Positions 57,020-64,000 of a DNA stretch of 64,000 nucleotides are shown one piece after another (the stretch's first letter is position 1; each line of letters begins with the position of its first letter). The notes below the pieces were generated by a model. The model saw nothing but the letters and a program-made list of their open reading frames with translations. It ran no database searches and was not told the DNA's origin. The translations under genes were made by a program, and so were the position numbers. Source of the stretch: Arthrobacter sp. D5-1 (GTDB taxonomy: Bacteria; Actinomycetota; Actinomycetes; Actinomycetales; Micrococcaceae). Location of the stretch: assembly GCF_017357425.1 (NCBI RefSeq), contig NZ_CP014571.1:558001-622000 (forward strand), written 5' to 3'.

Positions 57020-57678
57020 CTGATAGCGGCGGAGGTCAGCGTTGCGTCGAAGAACGCCCGCTCCAGCCGCACTGCCTCCGCGAAGACCGCAGCAACGCGG
57101 TTCCGCTCCTGAGGCAGTGAAGGCTCGACGGCGTCGAACTCGTCGCGCAGCCACGTCACCCACGCGTTGTACCCAGGGTTGTTGTGGAGGCGGATCCACT
57201 CGGCATGCTTGGGTTCGGCGGGCCACTGGGTGGGGTCTCCGGCGCGCGCGGCCCAATCTCCGTACAGCCATTCGGCAACCAGCAGGACGGCGAGGACCTC
57301 CGGGTAGGAACGGGAGGCGAGGGCCTTCCGCATCAGGTCGTCGAAATCGCGTGTGGCCGGCCCGAGTGCTGGTGTTGTCCTGTCCGTTTCCGGAACGTCC
57401 AGTTCATTGAAGCAATCCTGGAAGTACGTATTCTCGTCGGATGCGAAGGCCCCGAGGACACCAGCGAACACCAGTCGGGAAGGCAGCGACGGTGCCGAGG
57501 CTACGGCTTGACCCAAGAGAGCGGTGAAGGCATCGCAGAACTGGTAATCCTGCACCAGGTAATGGCGCAGCTGCTCATCGGGAAGGGACCCGTCCAGCAG
57601 TTGGTCCACGAATGGATGGTTAACGGCGGCGTCCCAATCCCCGGCTGATTGGTTCCTGAGTTCTTTGGCAAAGCCCAC
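57016..57678 (-). CDS. TenA-family protein (Glu-type, TenA_E)
   Basis: 220 residues from GTG 57678, preceded by AGGAGG; the frame is open to 57807 without such a site. All-helical TenA fold: HPFVDQLLDGSLPDEQLRHYLVQDYQF, FASDENTYF, and VAEWLYGDWAARAG. At the position where classical thiaminase II has its nucleophilic Cys this protein has Glu (AEWLYG), placing it in the TenA_E group that acts in thiamin salvage rather than classical Cys thiaminase. No other thiamin genes are in the window. Confidence 0.85.
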   Translation of the reverse strand: MGFAKELRNQSAGDWDAAVNHPFVDQLLDGSLPDEQLRHYLVQDYQFCDAFTALLGQAVASAPSLPSRLVFAGVLGAFASDENTYFQDCFNELDVPETDRTTPALGPATRDFDDLMRKALASRSYPEVLAVLLVAEWLYGDWAARAGDPTQWPAEPKHAEWIRLHNNPGYNAWVTWLRDEFDAVEPSLPQERNRVAAVFAEAVRLERAFFDATLTSAAIS

Positions 57679-57784
57679 GGTGTTTCCTCCTGAAGTGTCA
57701 GCATCGGAGCCTAGCAGCGTGCTGCGTTGTGGCGGTGGGCGTGACGCTATGGTGGCGCTCCCGGGGCCGGCGTAGGCTCTGGCC

Positions 57785-58654
57785 ATGACGAACGAGGGTG
57801 CATCCAAGACGATCGTGGTTGGCTATGACGGATCCGAAGAATCACACCGCGCCGTTCAGTGGGCCGCTAAACATGCGATCCTGCGGGACTGTTCCCTCCA
57901 CGTAGTGCACTGTTCCTTGTGGGTCCTGCTGTCCCACAACAGGGGACCCGTTCCTGGGGTTGCCGATAGCGGTCTGGAACGGGCCGCTCAGAAAGTCCTG
58001 GAGGAAGGTGCGGCTCTCGCCAAGGAGACCGTCCCCGAGCTGGAAGTCCACACCACCCTGTTGCACGGGATGCCCCGCGATCACCTGGCCCACGTTTCGG
58101 CCGGCACTGCGATGTTGGTGCTCGGAAGCCGGGGACTGGGCGGGTTCATGGGTTTGCTGGTGGGATCCGTCAGCCTGGAGATGGCAGCAACGGCAGAGTG
58201 CCCAGTGGCCGTGATCCGTGCGGACGACAACCCTGAAGGCTTTGTGTTGCTGGCTGTCGATGACTCAGGATCACCGGCAGCACTTGAGGATGCGTGCCAT
58301 TTCGCTGAAGCATCAGGGGCTGACCTCAAGATCGTGCATGTGCTCCACGAACCTGCCGGGTACCGGCGGTTGCGCGATCCCGTTGAAGACTATCCCGACG
58401 CAGAAGCCCTCCTGGATTCCGTCATGAGCCGGGCCCGCCACAAAGCACCCGGGATCGAGGTGGCCGGAGAGTTGCTGGTGGATGCTTCCTTCTCCCGGGC
58501 TGTGGTCAAAGCTTCGCAAGGAGCACGCCTGACGGTGGTGGGGACCAAAGGGCACGGGGTCATCAAGGGCACCATTGGTTCCACGGCGCACGCTGTCCTT
58601 CACCATGCCCACAGTCCCGTGTTGGTGTCCCGCCGGAAGGCCGAGCCTGCATAA
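57785..58654 (+). CDS. Universal stress protein, two UspA domains
   Basis: 289 residues with two tandem Usp domains, about 8-150 and 157-287. Each has the ATP-binding G-2X-G-9X-G(S/T) pattern: GSRGLGGFMGLLVGSVS in the first and GTKGHGVIKGTIGST in the second. Actinobacterial tandem Usp proteins typically bind ATP and are induced in stationary phase, hypoxia or other stress. Single gene with no operon partner; its start lies divergent to the TenA-like gene. Confidence 0.92.
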   Translation: MTNEGASKTIVVGYDGSEESHRAVQWAAKHAILRDCSLHVVHCSLWVLLSHNRGPVPGVADSGLERAAQKVLEEGAALAKETVPELEVHTTLLHGMPRDHLAHVSAGTAMLVLGSRGLGGFMGLLVGSVSLEMAATAECPVAVIRADDNPEGFVLLAVDDSGSPAALEDACHFAEASGADLKIVHVLHEPAGYRRLRDPVEDYPDAEALLDSVMSRARHKAPGIEVAGELLVDASFSRAVVKASQGARLTVVGTKGHGVIKGTIGSTAHAVLHHAHSPVLVSRRKAEPA

Positions 58655-58713
58655 GCCGGTGGAGGCCCTCTCAGGGACTCCCTCGCGCGACGGCCCGGAA
58701 CTAGGGTGAAGGT

Positions 58714-59604
58714 ATGGACAATCGGGCAGAAGTACGCGAATTCCTGATCTCCCGGCGTGCCCAGGTAACCCCTGAGCAGGTGGGGCTGCCGGCCGGTTCG
58801 AATCGACGGGTCAAGGGATTGCGGCGCAGTGAGGTGGCCACTCTTGCCGGACTGAGCGTTGAGTATTACACCCGTTTGGAGCGCGGTGCCATCAGCGGTG
58901 CATCGCCACAAGTGCTTGAAAGCCTGGCGCGGGCGTTGTGCTTGGACGACGCGGAACGGGCCCATCTGTTCGATCTCGCTCACTCCGCCAGTCCGGTTGC
59001 GCGGCCGCCGAGGCGACGCAGCGCCAAGTCCTACGTGCCGCACCAGAGCCTGCAATGGGCGCTTGATGCTGTCACCGCAGGTCCCGCCTTTGTTCGGAAC
59101 GGCCGGATGGATCTGCTGGCCGTGAACCCGTTGGCCCGGGCGTTCTACAAGGACTGTTACGACATGCCGGGCCAGGCGCCCAACATCGCACGGTTTACGT
59201 TCCTGGATGATCGTGCCCACGAGTTCTACCCGGACTGGGATGCCTTTGCGGAAGTGACCGTTTCCATCCTGCGCACAGAGGCTGGGCGCGACCCGCACAA
59301 CAAAGAGCTTCACGATCTCATTGGTGAACTCAGCACCCGCAGCGAGGAGTTCCGCACCCGCTGGGGCGCACACAACGTCCGCCATCACGGCACGGGGTTC
59401 AAGACGTTCAACCATCCGATCGTCGGTGAGATGACTCTCGCCTTCGAGGGCCTGGAAATGGCCGCAGAACCCGGGCTGACGCTGACCATCTACGCTGCGG
59501 AACCCGGGTCGCCGTCGGCCGAGCGTCTCCAGCTGTTGGCATCGTGGGCGGCCAGCGAATACGGTGTTCAGCCTGCTGCCGAAAGGACCGTCGCGGACAG
59601 CTGA
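58714..59604 (+). CDS. XRE regulator with MmyB-like ligand domain
   Basis: 296 residues. N-terminal helix-turn-helix (REFLISRRAQVTPEQVG, then GLRRSEVATLAGLSVEYYTRLERG, in part) followed by a PAS-like MmyB ligand-binding domain (AFVRNGRMDLLAVNPLARAFY, PNIARFTFLDDRAHEFYPDW, HHGTGFKTFNHPIVGEMTLAFEGLEM, in part). MmyB-type domains bind fatty-acid-like ligands in the known structure. Such regulators usually control a neighbouring oxidoreductase or exporter; none is directly adjacent here. Confidence 0.9.
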   Translation: MDNRAEVREFLISRRAQVTPEQVGLPAGSNRRVKGLRRSEVATLAGLSVEYYTRLERGAISGASPQVLESLARALCLDDAERAHLFDLAHSASPVARPPRRRSAKSYVPHQSLQWALDAVTAGPAFVRNGRMDLLAVNPLARAFYKDCYDMPGQAPNIARFTFLDDRAHEFYPDWDAFAEVTVSILRTEAGRDPHNKELHDLIGELSTRSEEFRTRWGAHNVRHHGTGFKTFNHPIVGEMTLAFEGLEMAAEPGLTLTIYAAEPGSPSAERLQLLASWAASEYGVQPAAERTVADS

Positions 59605-59670
59605 CTGCCGGACGGCTGATGTGTCTTCAGCTATGCTCCCGCCGGCAAGGCGTGCAGCTTCAGAGGAACC

Positions 59671-60108
59671 TTACCGGGACCGATGGACATCAGTGGTGAA
59701 GCCCTTCCTCTTGGTACGTTCTTGCAGAGTTTCAAGTTCTTGGAAGAAGGTCAGTTGCCAGCCAGAAGGACCTTGAACTCTTCCGTTAATGGTCTCGAAG
59801 GGAGTTCTGGTTGCAGGTGCGAGCACCTTCAACCCAAACTCTTCGGCGGAGGTCATAGCGACTTCGGTGTTGTCCACCTCAAGGGCGATTCGGGCAGTAG
59901 GCCCTTCGACAGATGGTGCGTTCTCGATAGCGTCGATGTTGTGAATGTGTGTGCGTGTGGCGAGCTCAATCGTCGCCGCGGCGACGTTCAGTATTGCCAC
60001 TCGATCCTCACCGTCGGTTGCGAAAGCAGGCTGTTCCGTAAGCCCAAGAACGTCACGGTAAAATTGCAGGGCGCTATCGAAGTCGTCTGTTTCGATGATC
60101 AAACGCAA
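59671..60108 (-). CDS. VOC (glyoxalase/bleomycin-resistance) family protein
   Basis: 145 residues. Opens MRLIIETDDFDSALQFYRDVLGL, the standard VOC start, with paired beta-alpha-beta-beta-beta units (AFATDGEDRVAILNVAAATIELA; RIALEVDNTEVAMTSAEEFG; TINGRVQGPSGWQLTFFQE, shown in part). Metal ligands are not complete by eye, so it may bind rather than transform its ligand. It overlaps the MerR regulator gene by 35 bp, so the two are co-translated; drug or aldehyde detoxification under MerR control is a reasonable guess. Confidence 0.87.
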   Translation of the reverse strand: MRLIIETDDFDSALQFYRDVLGLTEQPAFATDGEDRVAILNVAAATIELATRTHIHNIDAIENAPSVEGPTARIALEVDNTEVAMTSAEEFGLKVLAPATRTPFETINGRVQGPSGWQLTFFQELETLQERTKRKGFTTDVHRSR

Positions 60109-60511
60109 TTGTCAGGGCGGCTGTGAAAGATTCATGTCCATCATCTTGGAGGGTGACATGCGTGTCAGGTGCAAGTCCGTAGCGATCTCCTAGCCGTTTC
60201 AGCTGCCGAAGTTCGGCTTCGACGGTTTCTTTCTCGCTCTCCAGCCGCGCCCGCGCAGCTGTCACGGCCGCTAGAATCAGATCACGGTCTCTCTCGGGAT
60301 TGAGCAAGGCAGGAAGCAGCGTGCGAATTACGGAGCTGCAAAAACCAGCTTCAAATAAGTCCTGGATTTGAAGCACAAGATGCTCGTCTTCGATCGAGTA
60401 AATGCGGTGGCCCGCCGAAGTCCGCTGCGGCTCAACCAAGAGCTGCTGTTCGTAATAACGCAGCGACCTGACGCTGACGCCAGTCCTCGTGGATAATTCT
60501 CCAATCCTCAT
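60074..60511 (-). CDS. MerR-family transcriptional regulator
   Basis: 145 residues from ATG 60511 (AGGA upstream); a start at 60541 would add ten residues. The MerR winged helix is complete: MRIGELSTRTGVSVRSLRYYEQQ, RTSAGHRIYSIEDEHLVLQI. A long dimerisation coiled coil follows (TAARARLESEKETVEAELRQLKRL). No Cys pair for metal sensing is present, so an organic or drug ligand is more likely. It is followed by the overlapping VOC gene and preceded by a large palindrome at 60550-60589. Confidence 0.9.
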   Translation of the reverse strand: MRIGELSTRTGVSVRSLRYYEQQLLVEPQRTSAGHRIYSIEDEHLVLQIQDLFEAGFCSSVIRTLLPALLNPERDRDLILAAVTAARARLESEKETVEAELRQLKRLGDRYGLAPDTHVTLQDDGHESFTAALTIAFDHRNRRLR

Positions 60512-60549
60512 ACAACCGTCCTCGTTGAAGAAATCCGCCATATAACAGT

Positions 60550-60589
60550 CAACTCCACGATGGGGGACTTTGTCCCCACCGTTGAGTTG
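60550..60589. repeat. 40-bp imperfect palindrome upstream of merR
   Basis: CAACTCCACGATGGGG (60550-60565) is complementary to 60574-60589 at 14 of 16 positions around an 8-nt centre. Inside it GGGGAC-TTT-GTCCCC (60563-60577) is a perfect second dyad with nearly the same centre. There is no T run on either side, so an operator is likelier than a terminator. It lies 40 bp before the merR start. Confidence 0.7.
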
Positions 60590-60724
60590 CTCTCGGCGGA
60601 AATGCCGACGGGGGAACAGGCAGCCTTTGCTTCACTTGGGGCAAGACCCACCCTCGCTATGGACACGGTAGCCTTCCTCGGGTCGGGCCCAGGAGACCCT
60701 CTGCGGTTGAGGTCCGTGGGGAGA

Positions 60725-61930
60725 TCAGCGATCTTCTTCCGGCCGACGTTCCCGCGGGTCCTTCCGAAACAACACCAGGAGCGGCAGGAAGTAGAGCGCA
60801 GCTACTCCCGCACCCACCAGCACCGGACCGCTGGCTCCCAGCGCGGATTCCAGCGCGAAGCCGGCCATCCACGACCCCACGGCCGTACCCAGGTTGAATG
60901 CTGAAGTGCTAAGCGCTGAGGCAAGAGTGGGCGCATGCCCGGCATATCCAACTGCCTTCCCGATCAATATTGGGTTGGTGGCCATGCCGAAGAGGCCCAG
61001 CAGGAAGATCAGGACCACTGTCACCACGGCGTAGTGGGAGAACAGGAAGAGGGCTCCGAGAACCAGGAATGTCATGCCTGCTGAGATGAACAGGGCCGGG
61101 TACGGGTGGTGTGCCCCGAAGTGGCCACCCAGAGTGGATCCGATGAACGCCCCGACGCCGTACGCCATCAGCACCAGCGGAACCGCGGCTGCGGCAAGCC
61201 CAGTGTTCTCGGTGAGCAGCGGAGAGATGAAGGTGTAGGCGGCCAAGGAAGATCCGCACACCATCGCGCAGCCCGCCAGGACAAGCCAAACCCTCGAGTC
61301 CCGCATACTCGCCAGCTCAGCACGCACCGACGGGGTGGGTCCGGAAACAAGATCCGAGGCAACCAACCGGTACACGGCAACTGCACCCACCAGGGCCAGG
61401 CAAGCGAGTATCCAGAACGGTCCCCGCCAGCCAATCACCTGACCGGCAAACGCCCCAAGGGGAACACCCACCACGTTGGCAAGCATCCCGCCGCCCAACA
61501 CCACCCCTAGCGCCCGCGAGGCTGCCGCAGCGCCTGCCGCTTTGGCACCCACGACGGCGGCTACCGCCCAGAAAGCGCCTGTCGCCAACGCCGTCAGGAA
61601 ACGTGCGCCAAGAATGAGCGTGAAATCGGAGGTGAGCGCCACGATGACGTGACCAACAGAGAACACCACCAGCGCGAGGCTCAGCGTCAGCCGGCGTGGC
61701 AGCTTGAGGGTCAGGATGGACATCGTGGGAGTGCCCACGATCATGCCGACAGCAAACACCGTGATCATGAGTCCCGCACTTGCCACGGAGGTGCCTAGGT
61801 CACTGGCGATCTCCGGCAGTATCCCCGCAACAATGAACTCGGTGGTTCCCATCAGGAACACTCCGGCTGCCAGGACGTAGGTCACCAACGGCAGACGCCG
61901 GGTCTTGGCGGTGGGAAAGGTTGTGGTCAT
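60725..61930 (-). CDS. MFS drug-efflux-type transporter (Cmx/DHA1 group)
   Basis: 401 residues with 12 membrane helices. The N-terminal AAGVFLMGTTEFIVAGILPEIASDLG is the hallmark of the AraJ/CmlA/Cmx branch; ARFLTALATGAFWAVAAVVG and GVVLGGGMLANVVGVPLGAFAGQ carry motif C-like Gly/Pro pattern of proton-coupled exporters (antiporter motif). Substrate cannot be read from sequence; chloramphenicol-type drugs are the family's best known. It is upstream of merR/VOC on the same strand, hinting at one detoxification cluster. Confidence 0.88.
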   Translation of the reverse strand: MTTTFPTAKTRRLPLVTYVLAAGVFLMGTTEFIVAGILPEIASDLGTSVASAGLMITVFAVGMIVGTPTMSILTLKLPRRLTLSLALVVFSVGHVIVALTSDFTLILGARFLTALATGAFWAVAAVVGAKAAGAAAASRALGVVLGGGMLANVVGVPLGAFAGQVIGWRGPFWILACLALVGAVAVYRLVASDLVSGPTPSVRAELASMRDSRVWLVLAGCAMVCGSSLAAYTFISPLLTENTGLAAAAVPLVLMAYGVGAFIGSTLGGHFGAHHPYPALFISAGMTFLVLGALFLFSHYAVVTVVLIFLLGLFGMATNPILIGKAVGYAGHAPTLASALSTSAFNLGTAVGSWMAGFALESALGASGPVLVGAGVAALYFLPLLVLFRKDPRERRPEEDR

Positions 61931-61960
61931 GGATCCAGAACATCAGGTTCACAGCGGGGG

Positions 61961-62000
61961 AGGGAGTCCCGCTTGAGGGAGGTCCTCCGAGGGACTCCCT
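61961..62000. repeat. Nested inverted repeat upstream of the MFS gene
   Basis: AGGGAGTCCC (61961-61970) pairs exactly with 61991-62000, and inside it GAGG and CCTC form a smaller dyad. It lies 31 bp before the MFS start in the 145-bp spacer shared with the divergent HNH gene. Operator or hairpin; unassigned. Confidence 0.6.
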
Positions 62001-62075
62001 TGCTGCGCAAAGGCTATGGGGCTCCGCTGTGATCGCTGACCTTATATTGTCAGTGCCTGCTGCCAGAGTAAAGGA

Positions 62076-63380
62076 ATGGAACGAATTGGGGAGAGGCATA
62101 CGGGCGCAGCAGTGGCGCTCGGGCGCGCTCCCGTCGTTGTGGATTCCGTTCAACCCGGCAGGGGCACAGCCAGCACCGTTAGCAGCGACCTGATCGAACA
62201 GTTGCGGGTCCTGGAGGAGATGAAGTCTGCGATCTCCGCTTTGCAGGCGCGGGTTGCTGTGGCGTTTGATCTGGCTCAACGTCAGGAGCAAGCCGAGGCA
62301 GGGGTCCCTTCCTCGGAGCGCGGCCAGGGCGTGGGAGCGCAGGTTGCGTTGGCCCGGCGCGAGTCACCAAACCGTGGGTCCCGCCTCCTGGGCTTGGCGA
62401 AAGCCCTTGTCACGGAGATGCCCCGCACCTTGGCGGCCCTGAAATCGGGGCACTTGAATGAATGGCGTGCCACGCTTCTTGTTAAGGAAACGGCCTGCCT
62501 GTCTGTCGAGGACCGTTGTGCGGTGGATGAGGAGCTCGCGCCCGACACCGGGACTTTTGCGGGCAAGGGCGACAAAGCGATCATTGCTGCCGCGAAAGCT
62601 GCCGCATATCGGCGGGATCCGCGGTCGGTAGTCGGGCGTGCCAGCCGTGCTGCCGCCGAACGGACCGTCAGCCTCCGTCCAGCCCCGGACACCATGACGT
62701 ACCTGACGGCCTTGCTTCCGGTAGCCCAAGGCGTAGCGATCTACGCCGCGCTGACTCGAGCGGCTGATTCGGCCCGTTCCAGCGGGGATGCACGAGGTCG
62801 GGGCCAGCTCATGGCCGACACCTTGACCGAACGCATGACGGGCACCCCGGGCGGGATTTCGGGGATCAACCTGGATCTCGTTATGACCGACCGCACCTTG
62901 TTCCAAGGTGACAGCGAACCAGCCCGGCTCAAGGGCTACGGAATCGTCCCGGCTGAATGGGGTAGGGAGCTGCTCGGATCGGGGCAGGCAGCCCATGACC
63001 AGGACCTCACCGTTTGGCTTCGCCGGCTCTACACGGCTCCAGCTACGGGAGAGCTCCTTGCCACCGATTCCAAGGCCCGGCTCTTTGCAGGTGGGCTCCG
63101 GCGCTTCATCGAAACCCGAGACGACACGTGCCGAACGCCGTATTGTGATGCGCCTATCCGGCATATTGACCATGTGGTTCCGTGGCGCGCCGGAGGGAAG
63201 ACCAGCTTGGCTAACGGCGCCGTTTTATGCGAGGCGTGCAACCACATCAAGGAAAACGCCGGCTGGACTACCCGAGCCGTACATGCCGACGTGCACACCT
63301 TGGAAATCAGCACGCCCACTGGGCATACCTACCAATCGAAAGCCCCGCCCATGCCCGGGCACCGACCCTCCAGAACATAG
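62076..63380 (+). CDS. DUF222/HNH endonuclease-type protein
   Basis: 434 residues. The N-terminal two thirds is DUF222, a helical actinobacterial domain ([54 protein letters not shown], in part). The C-terminus holds an HNH site: [42 protein letters not shown] in part, with Cys pairs for zinc and His/His/Asn for catalysis. Actinobacteria carry many such genes as a multicopy family related to the 13E12 repeat proteins. Mobile or genome-defence origin is suspected but not shown. Start at 62076 is provisional. Confidence 0.85.
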   Translation: MERIGERHTGAAVALGRAPVVVDSVQPGRGTASTVSSDLIEQLRVLEEMKSAISALQARVAVAFDLAQRQEQAEAGVPSSERGQGVGAQVALARRESPNRGSRLLGLAKALVTEMPRTLAALKSGHLNEWRATLLVKETACLSVEDRCAVDEELAPDTGTFAGKGDKAIIAAAKAAAYRRDPRSVVGRASRAAAERTVSLRPAPDTMTYLTALLPVAQGVAIYAALTRAADSARSSGDARGRGQLMADTLTERMTGTPGGISGINLDLVMTDRTLFQGDSEPARLKGYGIVPAEWGRELLGSGQAAHDQDLTVWLRRLYTAPATGELLATDSKARLFAGGLRRFIETRDDTCRTPYCDAPIRHIDHVVPWRAGGKTSLANGAVLCEACNHIKENAGWTTRAVHADVHTLEISTPTGHTYQSKAPPMPGHRPSRT

Positions 63381-63393
63381 AAAGGCAGAGGCG

Positions 63394-63903
63394 TTATTCC
63401 TCGGTGAAGTCCCCGGCATCCCTGCGGAAGGTGCCCAGCACGCGGATGAGGTGATCGACGTCGTCGTGCCCGAAGCCTGACTTGCCGAAAACCTCCGCGT
63501 TGAGTGCCGCCGTCGCCTTCTTGGCGAGGGTGCGGCCCTCGGCGGTGAGCTCAATCAGGGTGGTGCGGCCGTCGGTGGGGTGCGGAGAGCGTGCCACCAG
63601 AGCGGCTTTTTCCAAGCGGTCGACGGCGTTGGTCACCGAGGTGGGATGTACCTGCAGGAGCGCGCTGGCCTTGTTCATAGGCAGCGCGCCGCTGCGGGCG
63701 AAACTCAGGAGCGCCAGCAGCTCGTAGCGTGCAAAGGTCAGCCCGAACGGTTTGAGGACCGTTTCGATGCGGGCCAGCAGGATCTGCTGCGTCCGCATGA
63801 TCGCGGTGATGGCGGCCATGGGCGCGGCGACGTCGCCCCAGCCATGCCGCTCCCAGTTGCGCTGGGCGTCGGCGATGGGATCGCGGGGGAGTGGCGTGCC
63901 CAT
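63394..63903 (-). CDS. MarR-family transcriptional regulator
   Basis: 169 residues. The winged helix reads FGLTFARYELLALLSFARSGALPMNKASALLQVHPTSVTNAVDRLEKAALVARSPHPTDGRTTLIELTAEG in part (LLQVHPTSVTNAVDRLEKA, then the wing HPTDGRTTLIEL). Helices on either side form the dimer. It is 42 bp downstream of the truncated gene at the window edge, on the same strand, so it probably regulates that operon. Confidence 0.9.
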   Translation of the reverse strand: MGTPLPRDPIADAQRNWERHGWGDVAAPMAAITAIMRTQQILLARIETVLKPFGLTFARYELLALLSFARSGALPMNKASALLQVHPTSVTNAVDRLEKAALVARSPHPTDGRTTLIELTAEGRTLAKKATAALNAEVFGKSGFGHDDVDHLIRVLGTFRRDAGDFTEE

Positions 63904-63945
63904 GGGCCTCCTTCGGTTGCTTGGTTGGCCTGATCTTCCGGGTGG

Positions 63946-64000
63946 CTAGTCTTTCAGATTCGGGAACTCTTCCTCGGTGTATTCCACGCCCAAACCGGAG
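63946..64000 (-). CDS. C-terminal end of an unidentified gene (cut by window edge)
   Basis: The last 18 codons of a minus-strand frame, ending GLGVEYTEEEFPNLKD and stop TAG at 63946-63948. It runs off the window. The fragment is too short to name. The stop lies 42 bp from the MarR start, so the two are likely in one operon. Confidence 0.55.
   Translation of the reverse strand, partial: SGLGVEYTEEEFPNLKD

Overview
The window is about 64 kb of high-GC chromosome from an actinobacterium, most likely Arthrobacter or Paenarthrobacter (Micrococcaceae). The best single clue is a full-length dimethylglycine oxidase at 37676-40168. It is 830 residues long, like the Arthrobacter globiformis enzyme, and keeps the FAD-linking and catalytic residues I recall for it. 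Frequent GTG and TTG starts, ATGA/GTGA gene overlaps and alanine-rich lipoproteins fit the same group. There is no rRNA, CRISPR array or prophage. One intact insertion sequence is present.

Layout. 1-0.5 kb: three tRNA genes (Glu, Asp, Phe) and a terminator. 0.6-2.9 kb: accessory secreted proteins and lipoproteins. 2.8-5.5 kb: an Asp23/Gls24-type envelope-stress operon of five overlapping genes, followed by a small LEA-like repeat protein. 5.7-6.9 kb: an AlkD-type repair gene and an XRE regulator separated by a tandem duplication. 7.0-8.45 kb: an ISL3-family insertion sequence with inverted repeats and an exact 8-bp target duplication, inserted just upstream of an alpha-glucoside-type ABC transporter operon (8.5-11.9 kb) with a LacI regulator. 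13.1-17.4 kb: exonuclease III, an HdeD-like protein and a two-component system divergent from an HbpS-like secreted heme-binding protein. 18.9-22.5 kb: thiolase and 3-oxoacid CoA-transferase genes divergent from an IclR regulator, with a matched pair of palindromes between them. 22.5-27.5 kb: acetyltransferase, a second two-component system, an acyltransferase and a fasciclin lipoprotein.

The metabolic core is 27.6-47.0 kb, a locus for breaking down glycine betaine. A BCCT transporter would import betaine. A Rieske monooxygenase and its reductase (44335-47048) would demethylate it to dimethylglycine plus formaldehyde. Dimethylglycine oxidase then gives sarcosine and loads the methyl carbon onto tetrahydrofolate. 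A FolD-like protein, a separate cyclohydrolase-family protein and PurU would convert this C1 unit to formate. A zinc formaldehyde dehydrogenase handles free formaldehyde, and a molybdopterin FdhF/YdeP oxidoreductase with a neighbouring moeA could take the formate further. A GntR/FCD regulator sits in the middle, and AT-rich palindromes of the form T(G/A)ATATAT(C/T)A recur in front of the transporter, fdhA, purU/gntR and a lone pdxS gene. I infer one regulon. The FolD-like protein lacks the lysine needed for cyclohydrolase activity, which would explain the extra cyclohydrolase gene. Sarcosine oxidase is not in the window.

47.0-64 kb is more ordinary: a glycogen-debranching-type glycosidase, an orphan primase-tail-like protein, a photolyase, a four-gene valine-catabolism operon (mmsA, hydroxyisobutyryl-CoA hydrolase, mmsB, enoyl-CoA hydratase), a TenA-like protein, a universal stress protein, several regulators, an MFS exporter and a DUF222/HNH protein. 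The window ends inside an unidentified minus-strand gene.
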